From Clostridium beijerinckii (GTDB lineage Bacteria > Bacillota > Clostridia > Clostridiales > Clostridiaceae), in contig NZ_CP144906.1 in the NCBI RefSeq assembly GCF_036699995.1, positions 3,053,001 through 3,117,000 of the forward strand: a DNA stretch of 64,000 nt. Reading direction: 5' to 3'. The position numbers and the translations under genes are program-made. The notes beneath the pieces were generated by a model. That model searched no databases. It was given only the letters and a program-made list of their open reading frames with translations, and had not been told where the DNA came from. Shown here one piece after another: positions 1-8,842 of this stretch (the stretch's first letter is position 1; each line of letters begins with the position of its first letter).

Positions 1-1058
1 CCTGAACAAGGAATAAAGTTTCTATATGGATCTTCCGCATTTATTCTACATTCTAAAGCGCATCCATTTATCTTAACATCTTCTTGAGTAAAAGATAATT
101 TTTCACCACTTGCTACTAATATTTGTTCTTTCATAAGATCAATGCCAGTTATCATTTCAGTAACACCATGCTCAACTTGTATTCTTGTATTCATTTCCAT
201 AAAATAAAAATTATTATCCTCATTTAAAAGAAATTCAACAGTTCCTACACTATTATACTTTACAGCTTTAGCTACTCTTACAGCCGCTTCACCCATAGCA
301 TTTCTTAAATCTTCATTTAATGCTGGTGATGGTGATTCTTCTACAAGCTTTTGATGACGTCTTTGTATTGAACAATCTCTTTCACCTAAATGAACTACAT
401 TTCCATAATTATCTCCAATTATTTGAATTTCTACATGTCTAGTATACTCTAAATATTTCTCCAAATAAACCATAGGATTTCCGAAATAATTTTGTGCTTC
501 CTTTTGGGCAGTTTCAATGGAGCTTATTAATTCATCTTCAGAATTAACCACTCTCATTCCTTTACCTCCGCCTCCTGCTGATGCTTTAACTATAACTGGA
601 TATCCTATTTCTTTTGCAATTGCTATTGCTTCATCAATATTTTGTATTTCTCCATCTGTCCCAGGAACAGTAGGCACTCCAGCTCGCTTCATTGTATCTC
701 TTGCATTAGATTTATCACCCATTAAACTTATAATTTCAGGACAGGGACCTATAAATTTAATTCCAAATTCCTCACACATTTGAGCAAAATTTGTATTTTC
801 TGAAAGGAAACCATAACCTGGATGAATAGCATCTACTTTAGCATGTATAGCGACACTCAATATATTTTGCACATTAAGATAACTATCCTTTACAAATGTT
901 TTACCAATACAATAAGCTTCATCAGAAATTTTTACATGCAATGCATCTTTATCCGTTTCTGAATAAATAGCAACTGTTGAAATTCCAAGCTCTCTGCAAG
1001 CACGTATAATTCTAACAGCAATTTCTCCTCTATTAGCTATGAGAATTTTCTTAAACAT
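1..1058 (-). CDS. accC: Biotin carboxylase AccC, C-terminus cut by window edge
   Basis: ATP-dependent biotin carboxylase, which carboxylates the biotin on a carrier protein. The N-terminus ([20 protein letters not shown]) is the classic family start. Visible features are [10 protein letters not shown], the glycine-rich ATP loop [10 protein letters not shown], the [13 protein letters not shown] block and the catalytic [10 protein letters not shown] region. About 352 codons are present; the family is about 450, so roughly the last 100 residues lie beyond position 1. It follows accB with a 22-bp gap and closes a pxpB-pxpC-accB-accC series. Because no acetyl-CoA carboxyltransferase genes (accA/accD) are visible here, this copy may serve the 5-oxoprolinase-like PxpBC proteins instead of fatty acid synthesis; that is inference. 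Confidence 0.95.
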   Translation of the reverse strand, partial: MFKKILIANRGEIAVRIIRACRELGISTVAIYSETDKDALHVKISDEAYCIGKTFVKDSYLNVQNILSVAIHAKVDAIHPGYGFLSENTNFAQMCEEFGIKFIGPCPEIISLMGDKSNARDTMKRAGVPTVPGTDGEIQNIDEAIAIAKEIGYPVIVKASAGGGGKGMRVVNSEDELISSIETAQKEAQNYFGNPMVYLEKYLEYTRHVEIQIIGDNYGNVVHLGERDCSIQRRHQKLVEESPSPALNEDLRNAMGEAAVRVAKAVKYNSVGTVEFLLNEDNNFYFMEMNTRIQVEHGVTEMITGIDLMKEQILVASGEKLSFTQEDVKINGCALECRINAEDPYRNFIPCS

Positions 1059-1080
1059 ATCTTTCTCCTTTTCAAATCAC

Positions 1081-1542
1081 TTACTTACTTTTTATCTCAA
1101 ATAGTGGTTGGCCGTATTCTACAAACTCTCCATCCTTAACTAATATATCAACTATAGTTCCTTGAACTCCAGCTTCAACTTCATTAAATAATTTCATTAC
1201 TTCAATCAACCCAACAACAGTGTCACACTCTACCTCATCATTAACTTTAACAAAGGCTTGTTCATTTTTTTCTTTGGAAGAATAGAAGCTCCCTGCAAAA
1301 GCGGCTTTAATATATTCCTTCTCTGTAATTTCTATCTCAACGTCCTCATTGATACTTTTCTCAATTTTAGACTGAGCAGCTTTAATTTCACCTTTAGTAA
1401 ACGTATTAGTACCAACTAAACCTTCACATATCTTATTCTTATCTATTATTATCTTGCTATCTTCATGTTGAAATTCAAAGTGAGAAACCTCAAATTTATC
1501 AACAACTTGCATGATTTTTTCTATATCCTCTATATTAATCAT
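1081..1542 (-). CDS. accB: Biotin carboxyl carrier protein AccB
   Basis: Small biotinylated carrier of 153 residues. The C-terminal lipoyl/biotinyl domain (about residues 80-153) carries the biotin attachment motif EVMKLFN with the acceptor lysine at residue 117. The N-terminal part is a charged helical region and linker, as in other BCCPs. Usual family length is 140-170 residues. It sits 14 bp after pxpC and 22 bp before accC on the same strand, so it is very likely co-transcribed. The partner biotin carboxylase is the next gene. Whether the carboxyl acceptor is acetyl-CoA or a substrate of the PxpBC pair cannot be told from sequence. Confidence 0.93.
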   Translation of the reverse strand: MINIEDIEKIMQVVDKFEVSHFEFQHEDSKIIIDKNKICEGLVGTNTFTKGEIKAAQSKIEKSINEDVEIEITEKEYIKAAFAGSFYSSKEKNEQAFVKVNDEVECDTVVGLIEVMKLFNEVEAGVQGTIVDILVKDGEFVEYGQPLFEIKSK

Positions 1543-1556
1543 AATTTCACTTCCTA

Positions 1557-2558
1557 TTATAATATTGTAAGTCTTATTGCTTTTTTTAGTTCATCAATAT
1601 ATTTTTCTCTTTCAAAGTATAGCCTTTCAGCTTCCTTTAATGTAATCTGTTTAAATTTAATTTTACTATTAGGTTTAAGTTGAACTATTTTTTGAATATC
1701 TACAGAAACTACGTGAGCTATTTTAGGATATCCTCCTGTAGTTTGCCTATCTGCTAATAAAATAATAGGGTTACCGTCAGGTGGAATTTGAATAGTCCCA
1801 ACAGAAACTTCTTCAGATATCATTTCCAATCTTTCTTTAAGTTCTATTTTTTCTCCACATAAACGATATCCCATTCTATCTGATTTATTATCTACATTAA
1901 ACTCTGAATTAAAAAATTTATTTATACTTTCATCAGAAATATTATCAAATTGCCTGTCTTTAAAAACTCTAATAATTGTGCTATTGATATTTTCTACTGT
2001 TGAATCCCCCATATACCAACTGGGAGCTACAAACTCACCTTTTTGAGTTATTTCTTGTAGCTTTTCTATTATTTTAATAGCTGCTACACTTTTAGTACCA
2101 ATATTTAATATATCTCCCTTTTTCAAAGGTCTTCCATTAAAGCCTCCAAATTGTGCTCTTAAATATGTACTTTTACTTTCCATAACTTCTGGAACATCAA
2201 AGCCGCCTGCTATAGCTAAATAAGAACGACATCCAGCTATACACGCTCCAAAATTTAATACACAGTCTTCTTTTAAATAAACTGGTCTTCCCATTGGAAT
2301 TTTCTTTCCATTAATAGTAGGCGAAATATTTCCACCTGTTATAGAAATTAAGGCTCCCTTTTCTAACTCTAATGAGGGACCAATCATTGTAATTTCCAAA
2401 ACACCTTCACTTTCATCATTTCCAACTGCAATGTTTGCAATTCTCATAGCATAAACATCCATAGCACCGCTAACTATAACCCCATATTTTTGATATCCAT
2501 GTCTTCCCAAATCTTGAATAGTTGATTGCAGTCCTGGATTTAAAACAGATATACTCAC
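1557..2558 (-). CDS. pxpC: 5-oxoprolinase subunit C (KipA family, biotin-dependent carboxyltransferase fold)
   Basis: Protein of 333 residues of the KipA/PxpC family, which is homologous to the C-terminal part of urea amidolyase and, with PxpA and PxpB, makes ATP-dependent 5-oxoprolinase in bacteria. Family marks are the start SISVLNPGLQSTIQDLGR, the GAMD element, LAIAGGFDVP and the C-terminal DRQTTGGYPKIAHV. The GTG start at 2558 overlaps the stop of pxpB (taGTG) and is preceded by AAAGGAGG, which supports translational coupling. The databases' term biotin-dependent carboxyltransferase reflects the fold; the adjacent accB/accC genes make an actual carboxylation role worth considering. Confidence 0.92.
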   Translation of the reverse strand: MSISVLNPGLQSTIQDLGRHGYQKYGVIVSGAMDVYAMRIANIAVGNDESEGVLEITMIGPSLELEKGALISITGGNISPTINGKKIPMGRPVYLKEDCVLNFGACIAGCRSYLAIAGGFDVPEVMESKSTYLRAQFGGFNGRPLKKGDILNIGTKSVAAIKIIEKLQEITQKGEFVAPSWYMGDSTVENINSTIIRVFKDRQFDNISDESINKFFNSEFNVDNKSDRMGYRLCGEKIELKERLEMISEEVSVGTIQIPPDGNPIILLADRQTTGGYPKIAHVVSVDIQKIVQLKPNSKIKFKQITLKEAERLYFEREKYIDELKKAIRLTIL

Positions 2559-3268
2559 TATTCTTCCTCCTTTAACTGTACATATTCTTCATAAGAAATA
2601 GGATAAAATTTAACTATATCTCCTGCCTTTAAAAGGCTTTTAGAATTTCTCTTTAAATCAAATAATTTTAATGGTGTCTTTCCTACAAGCTGCCAGCCTC
2701 CAGGAGTTTCTATAGGATATACCCCTGTCTGCATTCCAGCAATACCAACTGAACCTGCTGGTATTGCTGTTCTTGGAGATTCACGCCTTGGAGCCGCAAT
2801 TTTTTCAGACATTCCACCTAAATATGGAAATCCCGGAGCAAAACCAATCATATAAACTAGATATTTTCCTTCAGAATGAATTTTTATAACCTCATCTACA
2901 GTAATATTATTTATTTTTGCAACTTGCTCAATATCTTGTCCAAATTCCCCACCATAACATACTGGTATTTGAACAATATTTTCCTCATCCAGAGAAGAAA
3001 AATTAAGTTTAGAAATTATTTTATCTAAAATGTCTTTTACAACTTCATAGGGAGATTCACTGTTCACATCCAAAGGGTTGTAAATTATAGAAACACTTGT
3101 AAAGGCAGGCACATATTCTATCATTCCCTTGAAAGGATATTCATCTAGATACGCACAAAATGTTCTTACTTCTTTATTTATCTCTTCACTTATTACCTTC
3201 CCAAATTCAACTAAAGATGATGTTTCACTTATTTGAGAAATTTCAGCTTCAAACTTATTCTTTTCCAT
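2558..3268 (-). CDS. pxpB: 5-oxoprolinase subunit B (KipI family, allophanate-hydrolase-like)
   Basis: Protein of 236 residues, the KipI/PxpB partner of PxpC. Diagnostic blocks are IPVCYGGEFGQD, HSEGKYLVYMIGFAPGFPYL and the C-terminal GGWQLVGKTP. Family length is about 230-240, so it is complete. The ATG has GGAG upstream. In Bacillus subtilis the homologue KipI also inhibits the sporulation kinase KinA, with KipA counteracting it, so a regulatory role is possible in a spore former, but the surrounding metabolic genes favour oxoprolinase. A 165-bp gap to alr contains an imperfect hairpin (about 3317-3345), so a promoter or internal end could lie there. Confidence 0.92.
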   Translation of the reverse strand: MEKNKFEAEISQISETSSLVEFGKVISEEINKEVRTFCAYLDEYPFKGMIEYVPAFTSVSIIYNPLDVNSESPYEVVKDILDKIISKLNFSSLDEENIVQIPVCYGGEFGQDIEQVAKINNITVDEVIKIHSEGKYLVYMIGFAPGFPYLGGMSEKIAAPRRESPRTAIPAGSVGIAGMQTGVYPIETPGGWQLVGKTPLKLFDLKRNSKSLLKAGDIVKFYPISYEEYVQLKEEE

Positions 3269-3433
3269 ATGCAGCTTTCTCCATTCTAGTACTTTTCATA
3301 AATAATATTGTTATTATAGCTGACCGCGAATTTGTGATCAGCTATATTTTTGCTAATTATAAAAATTCTCTCTAGACATATTCAAAAAATATGACTATTA
3401 AAAATAATGTTATTTTTTAAATGTGAATTAGAT

Positions 3434-4615
3434 TTATATCATGACCAATTTCTTGTCCATTTCCTCTATTTTGTTATCTGTAATATGCTCTAAACCGTTA
3501 TAAATTCGCTCAACTCTTTTACCTATCCCGCAAACAAACTCATAATTAAAACTTCCAGCCATATTAGCTAATTCCTCAACATAAATAATATTATCTCCAT
3601 CTTTCCCAACTAAAGTTACTTCATCTTCAATCTTCACATTATCTATATGTGTAACATCCACCATCATTTGATCCATGCAAATCCTTCCTATAATTGGTGC
3701 ATATTCTCCATGTATCAATACCCTTCCCTTTGAAGAAAGAGCTCTAGGATATCCATCAGCATATCCTACAGAAAGAGTAGCTATCTTTGTTTCATTTTTT
3801 GTAATATAGGTTTTCCCATAACTTACCCCATGACCTGCATCAACTTTATTTACATTTATCACATGGGTTTTCCATTGAAGCGCTGGTTTTAATGTAATAG
3901 CATTTTTATTAACTTCTTCGGATGGATATAATCCATAAGTAATTATTCCAGACCTAACCATATCAAAGCGATGATGATCAAATTCCATAATTCCAGCACT
4001 ATTACACATATGCTTAATAGGAATATTTATATCTCTTTCTTCTAGTAAAGCTACAAATTTATCATATTTGCTTATTTGCAGTTTACTATAACTTTTATCA
4101 GCTTCATCTGCTGTAGCAAAATGAGTAAACAAACCTTCAACTACTAAATTTGAAAAAGTTAAAATCTCCTGAACTGCTGCTATTCCATCTTCATTTGCAT
4201 CAAAACCTATTCTAGTCATACCAGTATCTAGAGCAATATGAACTTTTGCTTCTTTTTCGCATATTGCTCCTGCCTTTGACATTTCCTTAGCCATTTCAGT
4301 ATTATACACAGTTTGAGTAATATTATTTTTAACTACTTCTATATATTGACTAGGTGATGTATATCCGAGAATTAATATAGGTAATTCTATTTCAGCTTGA
4401 CGTAACTCTAGAGCTTCCTCTAAAGTAGCTACACCATAATAATCCACTTCACTTTTAAGAAAATTACCTAGGGCAGCAGCGCCATGTCCATATCCATCAG
4501 CCTTAATTATTGCCATAATCTTCACATTTTTTTCTATTCGTTTTTTTGCTTCATTTATATTATGCAAAATAGCCTCTAAATCTATTTTTGCATAAGTTCT
4601 AAAATATTCTCCCAT
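3434..4615 (-). CDS. alr: Alanine racemase (PLP, fold type III)
   Basis: Complete 393-residue alanine racemase interconverting L- and D-alanine. The PLP lysine is in AIIKADGYGHG (Lys38), the second catalytic base region is GHGVSYGKTY, and SVGYADGYPR and GRICMDQMMVD are further family marks. Housekeeping Alr normally supplies peptidoglycan, but here it lies between a remnant of pxpA and pxpB in a cluster with a D-amino-acid transaminase and D-glutamate-cyclase-like genes. This suggests it feeds D-alanine to the transaminase. An activity on other amino acids cannot be excluded from sequence alone. Confidence 0.95.
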   Translation of the reverse strand: MGEYFRTYAKIDLEAILHNINEAKKRIEKNVKIMAIIKADGYGHGAAALGNFLKSEVDYYGVATLEEALELRQAEIELPILILGYTSPSQYIEVVKNNITQTVYNTEMAKEMSKAGAICEKEAKVHIALDTGMTRIGFDANEDGIAAVQEILTFSNLVVEGLFTHFATADEADKSYSKLQISKYDKFVALLEERDINIPIKHMCNSAGIMEFDHHRFDMVRSGIITYGLYPSEEVNKNAITLKPALQWKTHVINVNKVDAGHGVSYGKTYITKNETKIATLSVGYADGYPRALSSKGRVLIHGEYAPIIGRICMDQMMVDVTHIDNVKIEDEVTLVGKDGDNIIYVEELANMAGSFNYEFVCGIGKRVERIYNGLEHITDNKIEEMDKKLVMI

Positions 4616-4638
4616 AAAAAAGCCTTCTTTATTATATA

Positions 4639-5010
4639 TTAGTATATTTTGTGTAATGGAATGATTTCTATATTTTCTTCTTCAAGGCTAAGCTTAATTT
4701 TTTTTACAAATTCCAATGCCTTAGCTCCATCTCCATGGACACATATAGAATCCACTTTAATTGGTATATCTTCACCTTGTAATAGCTATAACCTTGTTTT
4801 CCAAAAAGAATCTAAAGCACCAATTTGATATTGCACCATAGCTTTAGCTTCTTTTGGAGATACATTCATATTTCTTCTTCCAAATCCCACTAAATCAGGG
4901 AACCCAGGATGAGCACCAATACTAACGCCATCTGCCTTAGCTAATTTTACTGCATACTCCATTACAAGCGGATCTGCTGCATGAAATCCACAGGCTATGT
5001 TAGCAATTGA
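4639..5010 (-). pseudogene. pxpA: Degenerate 5-oxoprolinase subunit A (LamB/YcsF family) remnant
   Basis: Reading leftward from about 5010, the sequence gives [20 protein letters not shown], then [40 protein letters not shown] and ALDSFWKT, all strong matches to the N-terminal third of PxpA/YcsF. An in-frame stop follows, and then [20 protein letters not shown] and FVKKIK, which is the family's extreme C-terminus. PxpA is about 250 residues. Here the first ~40 codons are missing and roughly half the protein (the middle) is deleted. It sits exactly where pxpA is expected beside pxpB/pxpC. There is no start codon with a ribosome site, so it is non-functional. Confidence 0.88.
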
Positions 5011-5014
5011 TATC

Positions 5015-5066
5015 GAAAGCCATAGGCTTTCTTATCTATTTATTATAGAAATCCTGCAAGGATTTC
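5015..5066. repeat. Two adjacent perfect palindromes at the broken end of pxpA
   Basis: GAAAGCC-ATA-GGCTTTC (5015-5031) is followed 16 bp later by GAAATCCT-GCA-AGGATTTC (5048-5066). They fill the space where the first codons of pxpA should be. They could be a terminator, a recombination scar or small mobile repeats; no U-tract strong enough to decide is seen. Confidence 0.5.
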
Positions 5067-5091
5067 ATCATTAACTCATAACTCAACGCTC

Positions 5092-5880
5092 TTAACTGAA
5101 TTTAATGTCTATATTTTTAGTATCCGTTATAAGCATATGGCCAGGAGAATGTGTAATCACTATTTTAGGTTTAACATTCATAACCACAGATTGTGGTGTC
5201 ACACCACAAGGCCAAAATACTGGAACTTCTCCTTCTTTTATTTTAACACTATCTCCAAAATCAGGCTTGCTAATGTCTGAAATTCCAATAACAGAAGGTT
5301 CTCCTATATGAATTGGTGTTCCATGAACCTTTGGCATTGCTCCAGTAACCATTACTGATTTAACAATTTGATTATAGGGAATAGGTCTCATGCTTACAAC
5401 CATTTTTCCATTAAAGATCCCCGCTGGTTCACACTCTATATTGGTTATAAACATTGGCACGTTACAATTTTCTTCTATATGCCTTACAGGTACTCCAGCC
5501 TCTAAAAGCTCTGATTCAAATGAAAAGCTGCACCCTATTAAAAAGCTCACAAAATCGTCTCTCCATAAATGCTCAACACTAGTATATTCACCAGTTAATA
5601 TTCCATCTTCATAAACTCTATATTTAGGTATATCCTTAGCTATATCTGCATCTTCTGCAATATATCTTAAACTCCTGCTTCCCACATCACTAACTTCTAA
5701 TATAGGACAAGCTTTTGGATTTCTTTGACTAAATAATAAGAAATCATAGGCTAACTCCTTTGGCAAGATAACCAAATTAGCTTGTGCATATCCAGCACAC
5801 ATTCCTGAAGTTGGCCCTGTAATTTTGCCTTCACGTATTAAATTTCGAACTTCACTCGGTTTCATCTTAGAATAATCCAT
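5092..5880 (-). CDS. DUF1445 family putative hydro-lyase (YcsI; D-glutamate cyclase N-domain-like)
   Basis: Complete 262-residue DUF1445 protein. Family marks include the start MKPSEVRNLIREGKITGPTS, GMCAGYAQANLVILP, FLIGCSFSFE and the C-terminal FWPCGVTPQ and SPGHMLITD. In B. subtilis the homologue ycsI sits in the ycsF-ycsI-kipI-kipA operon, the same company as here. In mammals DUF1445 is the N-terminal half of mitochondrial D-glutamate cyclase (DGLUCY), which converts D-glutamate to 5-oxo-D-proline. The other half (DUF4392) is encoded just across the IS element at 7759-8832. The ATG follows GGAAGGGG at good spacing, 24 bp from the IS end. Confidence 0.9.
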   Translation of the reverse strand: MDYSKMKPSEVRNLIREGKITGPTSGMCAGYAQANLVILPKELAYDFLLFSQRNPKACPILEVSDVGSRSLRYIAEDADIAKDIPKYRVYEDGILTGEYTSVEHLWRDDFVSFLIGCSFSFESELLEAGVPVRHIEENCNVPMFITNIECEPAGIFNGKMVVSMRPIPYNQIVKSVMVTGAMPKVHGTPIHIGEPSVIGISDISKPDFGDSVKIKEGEVPVFWPCGVTPQSVVMNVKPKIVITHSPGHMLITDTKNIDIKFS

Positions 5881-6053
5881 AATTATCCCCTTCCTAATAA
5901 TTAGGTACTGTCAAAGTTTTTTATCTAACTAAGGCAGCAACCCTTTAATTTTTCTTATTTTTTATATAAATAACTTGCCACCCCCAAAAAGTTAAGATAT
6001 TTTATACTTGCAAAACAAAAACACTGAACTAAAAAAGGAGGCAAGCTATTACC

Positions 6054-7487
6054 ATGATTAATAAGTTTCTTCTTGAAACTGTAATTTATCTTATTGAAAT
6101 TATAAAGTATCTCATGACTTTGCTGGTTGGCAAAAACTTGCTTAAAAGCATTTCGGACGAACCTGTTAAGAAAGAATACCGAAAGCTTCAAGTAGATGAT
6201 CAACCAATCTTTGATGTTCCCGAAAAACTTAACTATAAGCTTCTAATAGCTGAATATGAGTTTAAGCACGGCAAAGAATTTGCTCCTGTGAAACCTCGCA
6301 AAAACAAAGCGTTAGCTCCTAAGGATGTTATCTGTCCTAAGTGTGGTGCTCCACATACCTATCTTTACGATAATAACGGAGGCCGAGGACAATATCTTTG
6401 CAAAGTCTGTGATACCACATTCAATCCTAAAAATTACTATCAGAAATCCATAGTGTTAAGATGTCCTCACTGCAGTAAAACACTTGAAAGAATCAAGGCG
6501 CGTAAGGATTTCTACGTTTATAAGTGTAAGAATGATAATTGCTCTTTTTACCAAAATAATCTTAAATCAATGACAAAATCTGAAAAACAAGATTTTAAGA
6601 AGAATCCTGGTAAGTTCAAAGTTAGATACATATTTAGAGATTTCACTTTTGACTTTAAGCCACTTTCTAAAGAAAGTCCGGTAAAATCAAAGGTTTCTCT
6701 TCCAAACATTATGATTTCTTCTTACACCTTAGGACTCATTCTAACTTACTACGTTAACTACGGTTTATCTTCCAGAAAGACAGCTGCATTGCTTAAAGAT
6801 ATTCATGATATTAAAATATCTCATCAAGCAATTTTAAACTATGTTAATGCCGTTTCAATTGTAGTTAAGCCATTTATAGATAACTACGATTATAAACTTT
6901 CTGACTCTTTCTGCGGCGATGAAACCTACATAAAAGTTAACGGTAAGTGGAACTATATTTTCTTCTTTTTTGATGCTGTTAAAAAGATTATTCTATCTTA
7001 CAGAGTATCACCACATAGAGATACCGAAACGGCTGTAAAAGCCATCGATGATGTTCTAAGTAAGTTAAAAGAAATACCTGAAGATCTTAATCTTATAACT
7101 GATGGTAACCCTATATATCTTCTTGCACAGCACTTCTTTGCAAGCCATAGTATAAAATTCGATGTTACTCAAGTTATAGGCTTAACCAATAAAGATGAAG
7201 TTTCAAAAGAATATAGGCCATTGAAGCAAATTATTGAACGTCTTAACCGAACCTTTAAAGGCAATTATAGAGCTACTACTGGCTTCGGAAGTCCTAACGG
7301 GTCGGTTGCATTTGTAACTATGTTTGTGGCATACTTTAACTTTCTAAGACCACATTCTGCCCTTGAAGGCAAAACTCCTGTAATCCTTGAAGAGTTAGAG
7401 TCAATGTCCAACATGCCTACTAGATGGTGCAAATTTATTGAACTATCTCAAGACTTTGTTCTAAATAACTGTACAATAACTGCCTAA
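6054..7487 (+). CDS. DDE transposase with two N-terminal zinc ribbons (IS copy 1)
   Basis: Protein of 477 residues that catalyses transposition of the IS. Two zinc-ribbon-like Cys clusters are visible: C94/C97/C116/C119 and C137/C140/C158/C163. A helix-turn-helix-like region (about 225-265) precedes the catalytic core, where D289 (GDETYIKV), D350 (LITDGNP) and E395 (QIIERLNRTFK) are the likely DDE triad. The D350-E395 gap is 44 residues, against 34 in typical IS6 enzymes. A GGAGG site lies 14 bp before the ATG. The reverse-strand 82-residue frame inside its start is a shadow. Confidence 0.93.
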   Translation: MINKFLLETVIYLIEIIKYLMTLLVGKNLLKSISDEPVKKEYRKLQVDDQPIFDVPEKLNYKLLIAEYEFKHGKEFAPVKPRKNKALAPKDVICPKCGAPHTYLYDNNGGRGQYLCKVCDTTFNPKNYYQKSIVLRCPHCSKTLERIKARKDFYVYKCKNDNCSFYQNNLKSMTKSEKQDFKKNPGKFKVRYIFRDFTFDFKPLSKESPVKSKVSLPNIMISSYTLGLILTYYVNYGLSSRKTAALLKDIHDIKISHQAILNYVNAVSIVVKPFIDNYDYKLSDSFCGDETYIKVNGKWNYIFFFFDAVKKIILSYRVSPHRDTETAVKAIDDVLSKLKEIPEDLNLITDGNPIYLLAQHFFASHSIKFDVTQVIGLTNKDEVSKEYRPLKQIIERLNRTFKGNYRATTGFGSPNGSVAFVTMFVAYFNFLRPHSALEGKTPVILEELESMSNMPTRWCKFIELSQDFVLNNCTITA

Positions 7488-7513
7488 TGATCTAAAGCAG
7501 TTGGTGAAACGCA

Positions 7514-7639
7514 CCCTTGACACGCCCACAAAGATAAATGGTAAAATATCTCAATAGGCGGGTCTATTAGTCATGTTCAAAATTATCATTCACCCGTCCT
7601 TAACTGCCTAAGACCATTTATCTTTAGGTGTGTCAAGGG
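7514..7639. repeat. Long imperfect inverted repeat inside the IS, downstream of the transposase
   Basis: CCCTTGACACGCCCACAAAG with its extension to 7542 pairs with 7613-7639, giving arms of about 28 bp around a 70-bp loop. The same structure is at 36175-36300 in copy 2. It could end transposase transcription, block impinging transcription or be a protein-binding site. It is not part of the terminal repeats. Confidence 0.75.
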
Positions 7640-7758
7640 CAACTAGCAAACATAATTTAACATTAAATGGTAGTTGGATTGATTTTTCATATATTTTTTA
7701 CACTACCAATAATTATTCCTACATCACTACTTGATAAATCATCCCAATGGTCAGAACC

Positions 7759-8832
7759 CTACACAACATTTTCATAAAAACCTAATTCAATAACTTTATC
7801 AAACCAAGTTGCACAGGTATCTTCTAATTTAATAGAATAAGATACACATTCTCTCATCAAATTAACTATTGAAAGATTCATTGATAATCCAAATCCATCT
7901 ATAGCAGGCACAAGCCATCCATACATATCTATCATTCCACTTCTTGAAGCTACAACCATTGCTTCTTCTTGTAACTCTTTTGTATGTAGTATTTCTAAAT
8001 CTTTCTTTAAATAAGCTATTGCCGCAATTAGCCCATAACATCCCCAGTCAGAAACTGTTGCAGTAATAATATTATCTGCCTTTGTAGCTACTGCAATTCC
8101 ACCATTACATCCACAATTACATTTTCCTTTAGCTGCATATGGAATGTATTCTTGTAAATGTTCACTAATAGTTCCCATACCAATTTCATTTCCAAGATCT
8201 CCTATTGCTATATTAAGAACACCCTTGTCCTGTAATTTAGTAAACAAAATATCTTGTTTTGCCTCTAATTCAGTTACATTTAGTCCTACTGCATTATGAT
8301 AAACACCAATTGAATTTGCCCCTGGACACTCAATACTAATAACAGCACTTGGTAATCCCTTAGCTATGATTTCATCAGCCTGCTTGGCAGCTACATTTTC
8401 ATCCTTTGTAAATGGTACAGCTGCAATAGATATAGGATATTCTTTTAATTCCTCTATGCTATCATATAAGTGAACTCCTATTACTTGCGCCAAATTTTTT
8501 ACAGCCTCCATATTATCTTCAGGACATATTATTACAGGTTTCACATTAAAAGCTTTAACTAAAGCTCTAGCTAATATCATAGAGCTAACAATTCCATCCA
8601 TCTCAGCCTTTTTAAAAGGAAGAAGTACAAACCCAGTCATTATATAGACTAAGTCGCCATCTTTTAAGGTGTTCACCAATTTTTTTGCTGCATTTGTAGT
8701 TAAAGGCTCTTTTGTATATTCTCTTGCTGCAGAATATAAAATGCGGCATACACCATATCCCCTAGGGTCTAAATTCATTAAATTATCTAAATTCTCTCCC
8801 AAATTAAATATTGTTAATTCTTGTTGATTCAT
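7759..8832 (-). CDS. DUF4392 protein (D-glutamate cyclase C-domain-like)
   Basis: Protein of 357 residues matching the DUF4392/D-glutamate-cyclase-like C-terminal family. Conserved blocks are MTGFVLLPFKKAEMDGIVSS (the family's T-x-F and D-G-x-x-x-A start), SAVISIECPGANSIGVYHN, the glycine-rich GDLGNEIGMG and the nucleotide-like stretch VSDWGCYGLIAAIAYL. Human DGLUCY fuses this domain behind DUF1445; here they are separate genes in opposite order. GGAGGGGG precedes the ATG, which lies 10 bp after dat. Before the IS inserted, only 66 bp separated its stop from the DUF1445 start. Function is inferred from the family, not tested. Confidence 0.88.
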   Translation of the reverse strand: MNQQELTIFNLGENLDNLMNLDPRGYGVCRILYSAAREYTKEPLTTNAAKKLVNTLKDGDLVYIMTGFVLLPFKKAEMDGIVSSMILARALVKAFNVKPVIICPEDNMEAVKNLAQVIGVHLYDSIEELKEYPISIAAVPFTKDENVAAKQADEIIAKGLPSAVISIECPGANSIGVYHNAVGLNVTELEAKQDILFTKLQDKGVLNIAIGDLGNEIGMGTISEHLQEYIPYAAKGKCNCGCNGGIAVATKADNIITATVSDWGCYGLIAAIAYLKKDLEILHTKELQEEAMVVASRSGMIDMYGWLVPAIDGFGLSMNLSIVNLMRECVSYSIKLEDTCATWFDKVIELGFYENVV

Positions 8833-8842
8833 ATTCCCCCTC

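Larger units (their letters stand above)
5904..7707 (+). mobile_element. Insertion sequence copy 1, 1804 bp, 8-bp target duplication
   Basis: Bounded by terminal inverted repeats GGTACTGTCAAAG at the left and, read inward from the right, GGTAGTGTAAAAA. It is flanked by AATAATTA at 5896-5903 and 7708-7715, a perfect 8-bp target duplication. By eye it matches copy 2 (34565-36368) throughout, so transposition was recent. GG-starting ends and 8-bp duplications recall the IS6 family, but the transposase is longer and its DDE spacing differs, so family assignment is left open. It splits the DUF4392-DUF1445 gene pair. Confidence 0.95.

Noticed and set aside
5955..6203. 82-residue minus-strand frame inside the IS (also at 34616-34864)
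   Set aside because: It is the reverse complement of the transposase N-terminus plus the left end; no ribosome site and no independent homology.
7708..7761. DUF4392 and DUF1445 are in the same frame across the restored junction with a single TAG between them, hinting at a fused or read-through gene
   Set aside because: A 66-bp spacer is in frame by chance one time in three, DUF1445 has its own good ribosome site and ATG, and the fused order would be opposite to animal DGLUCY.
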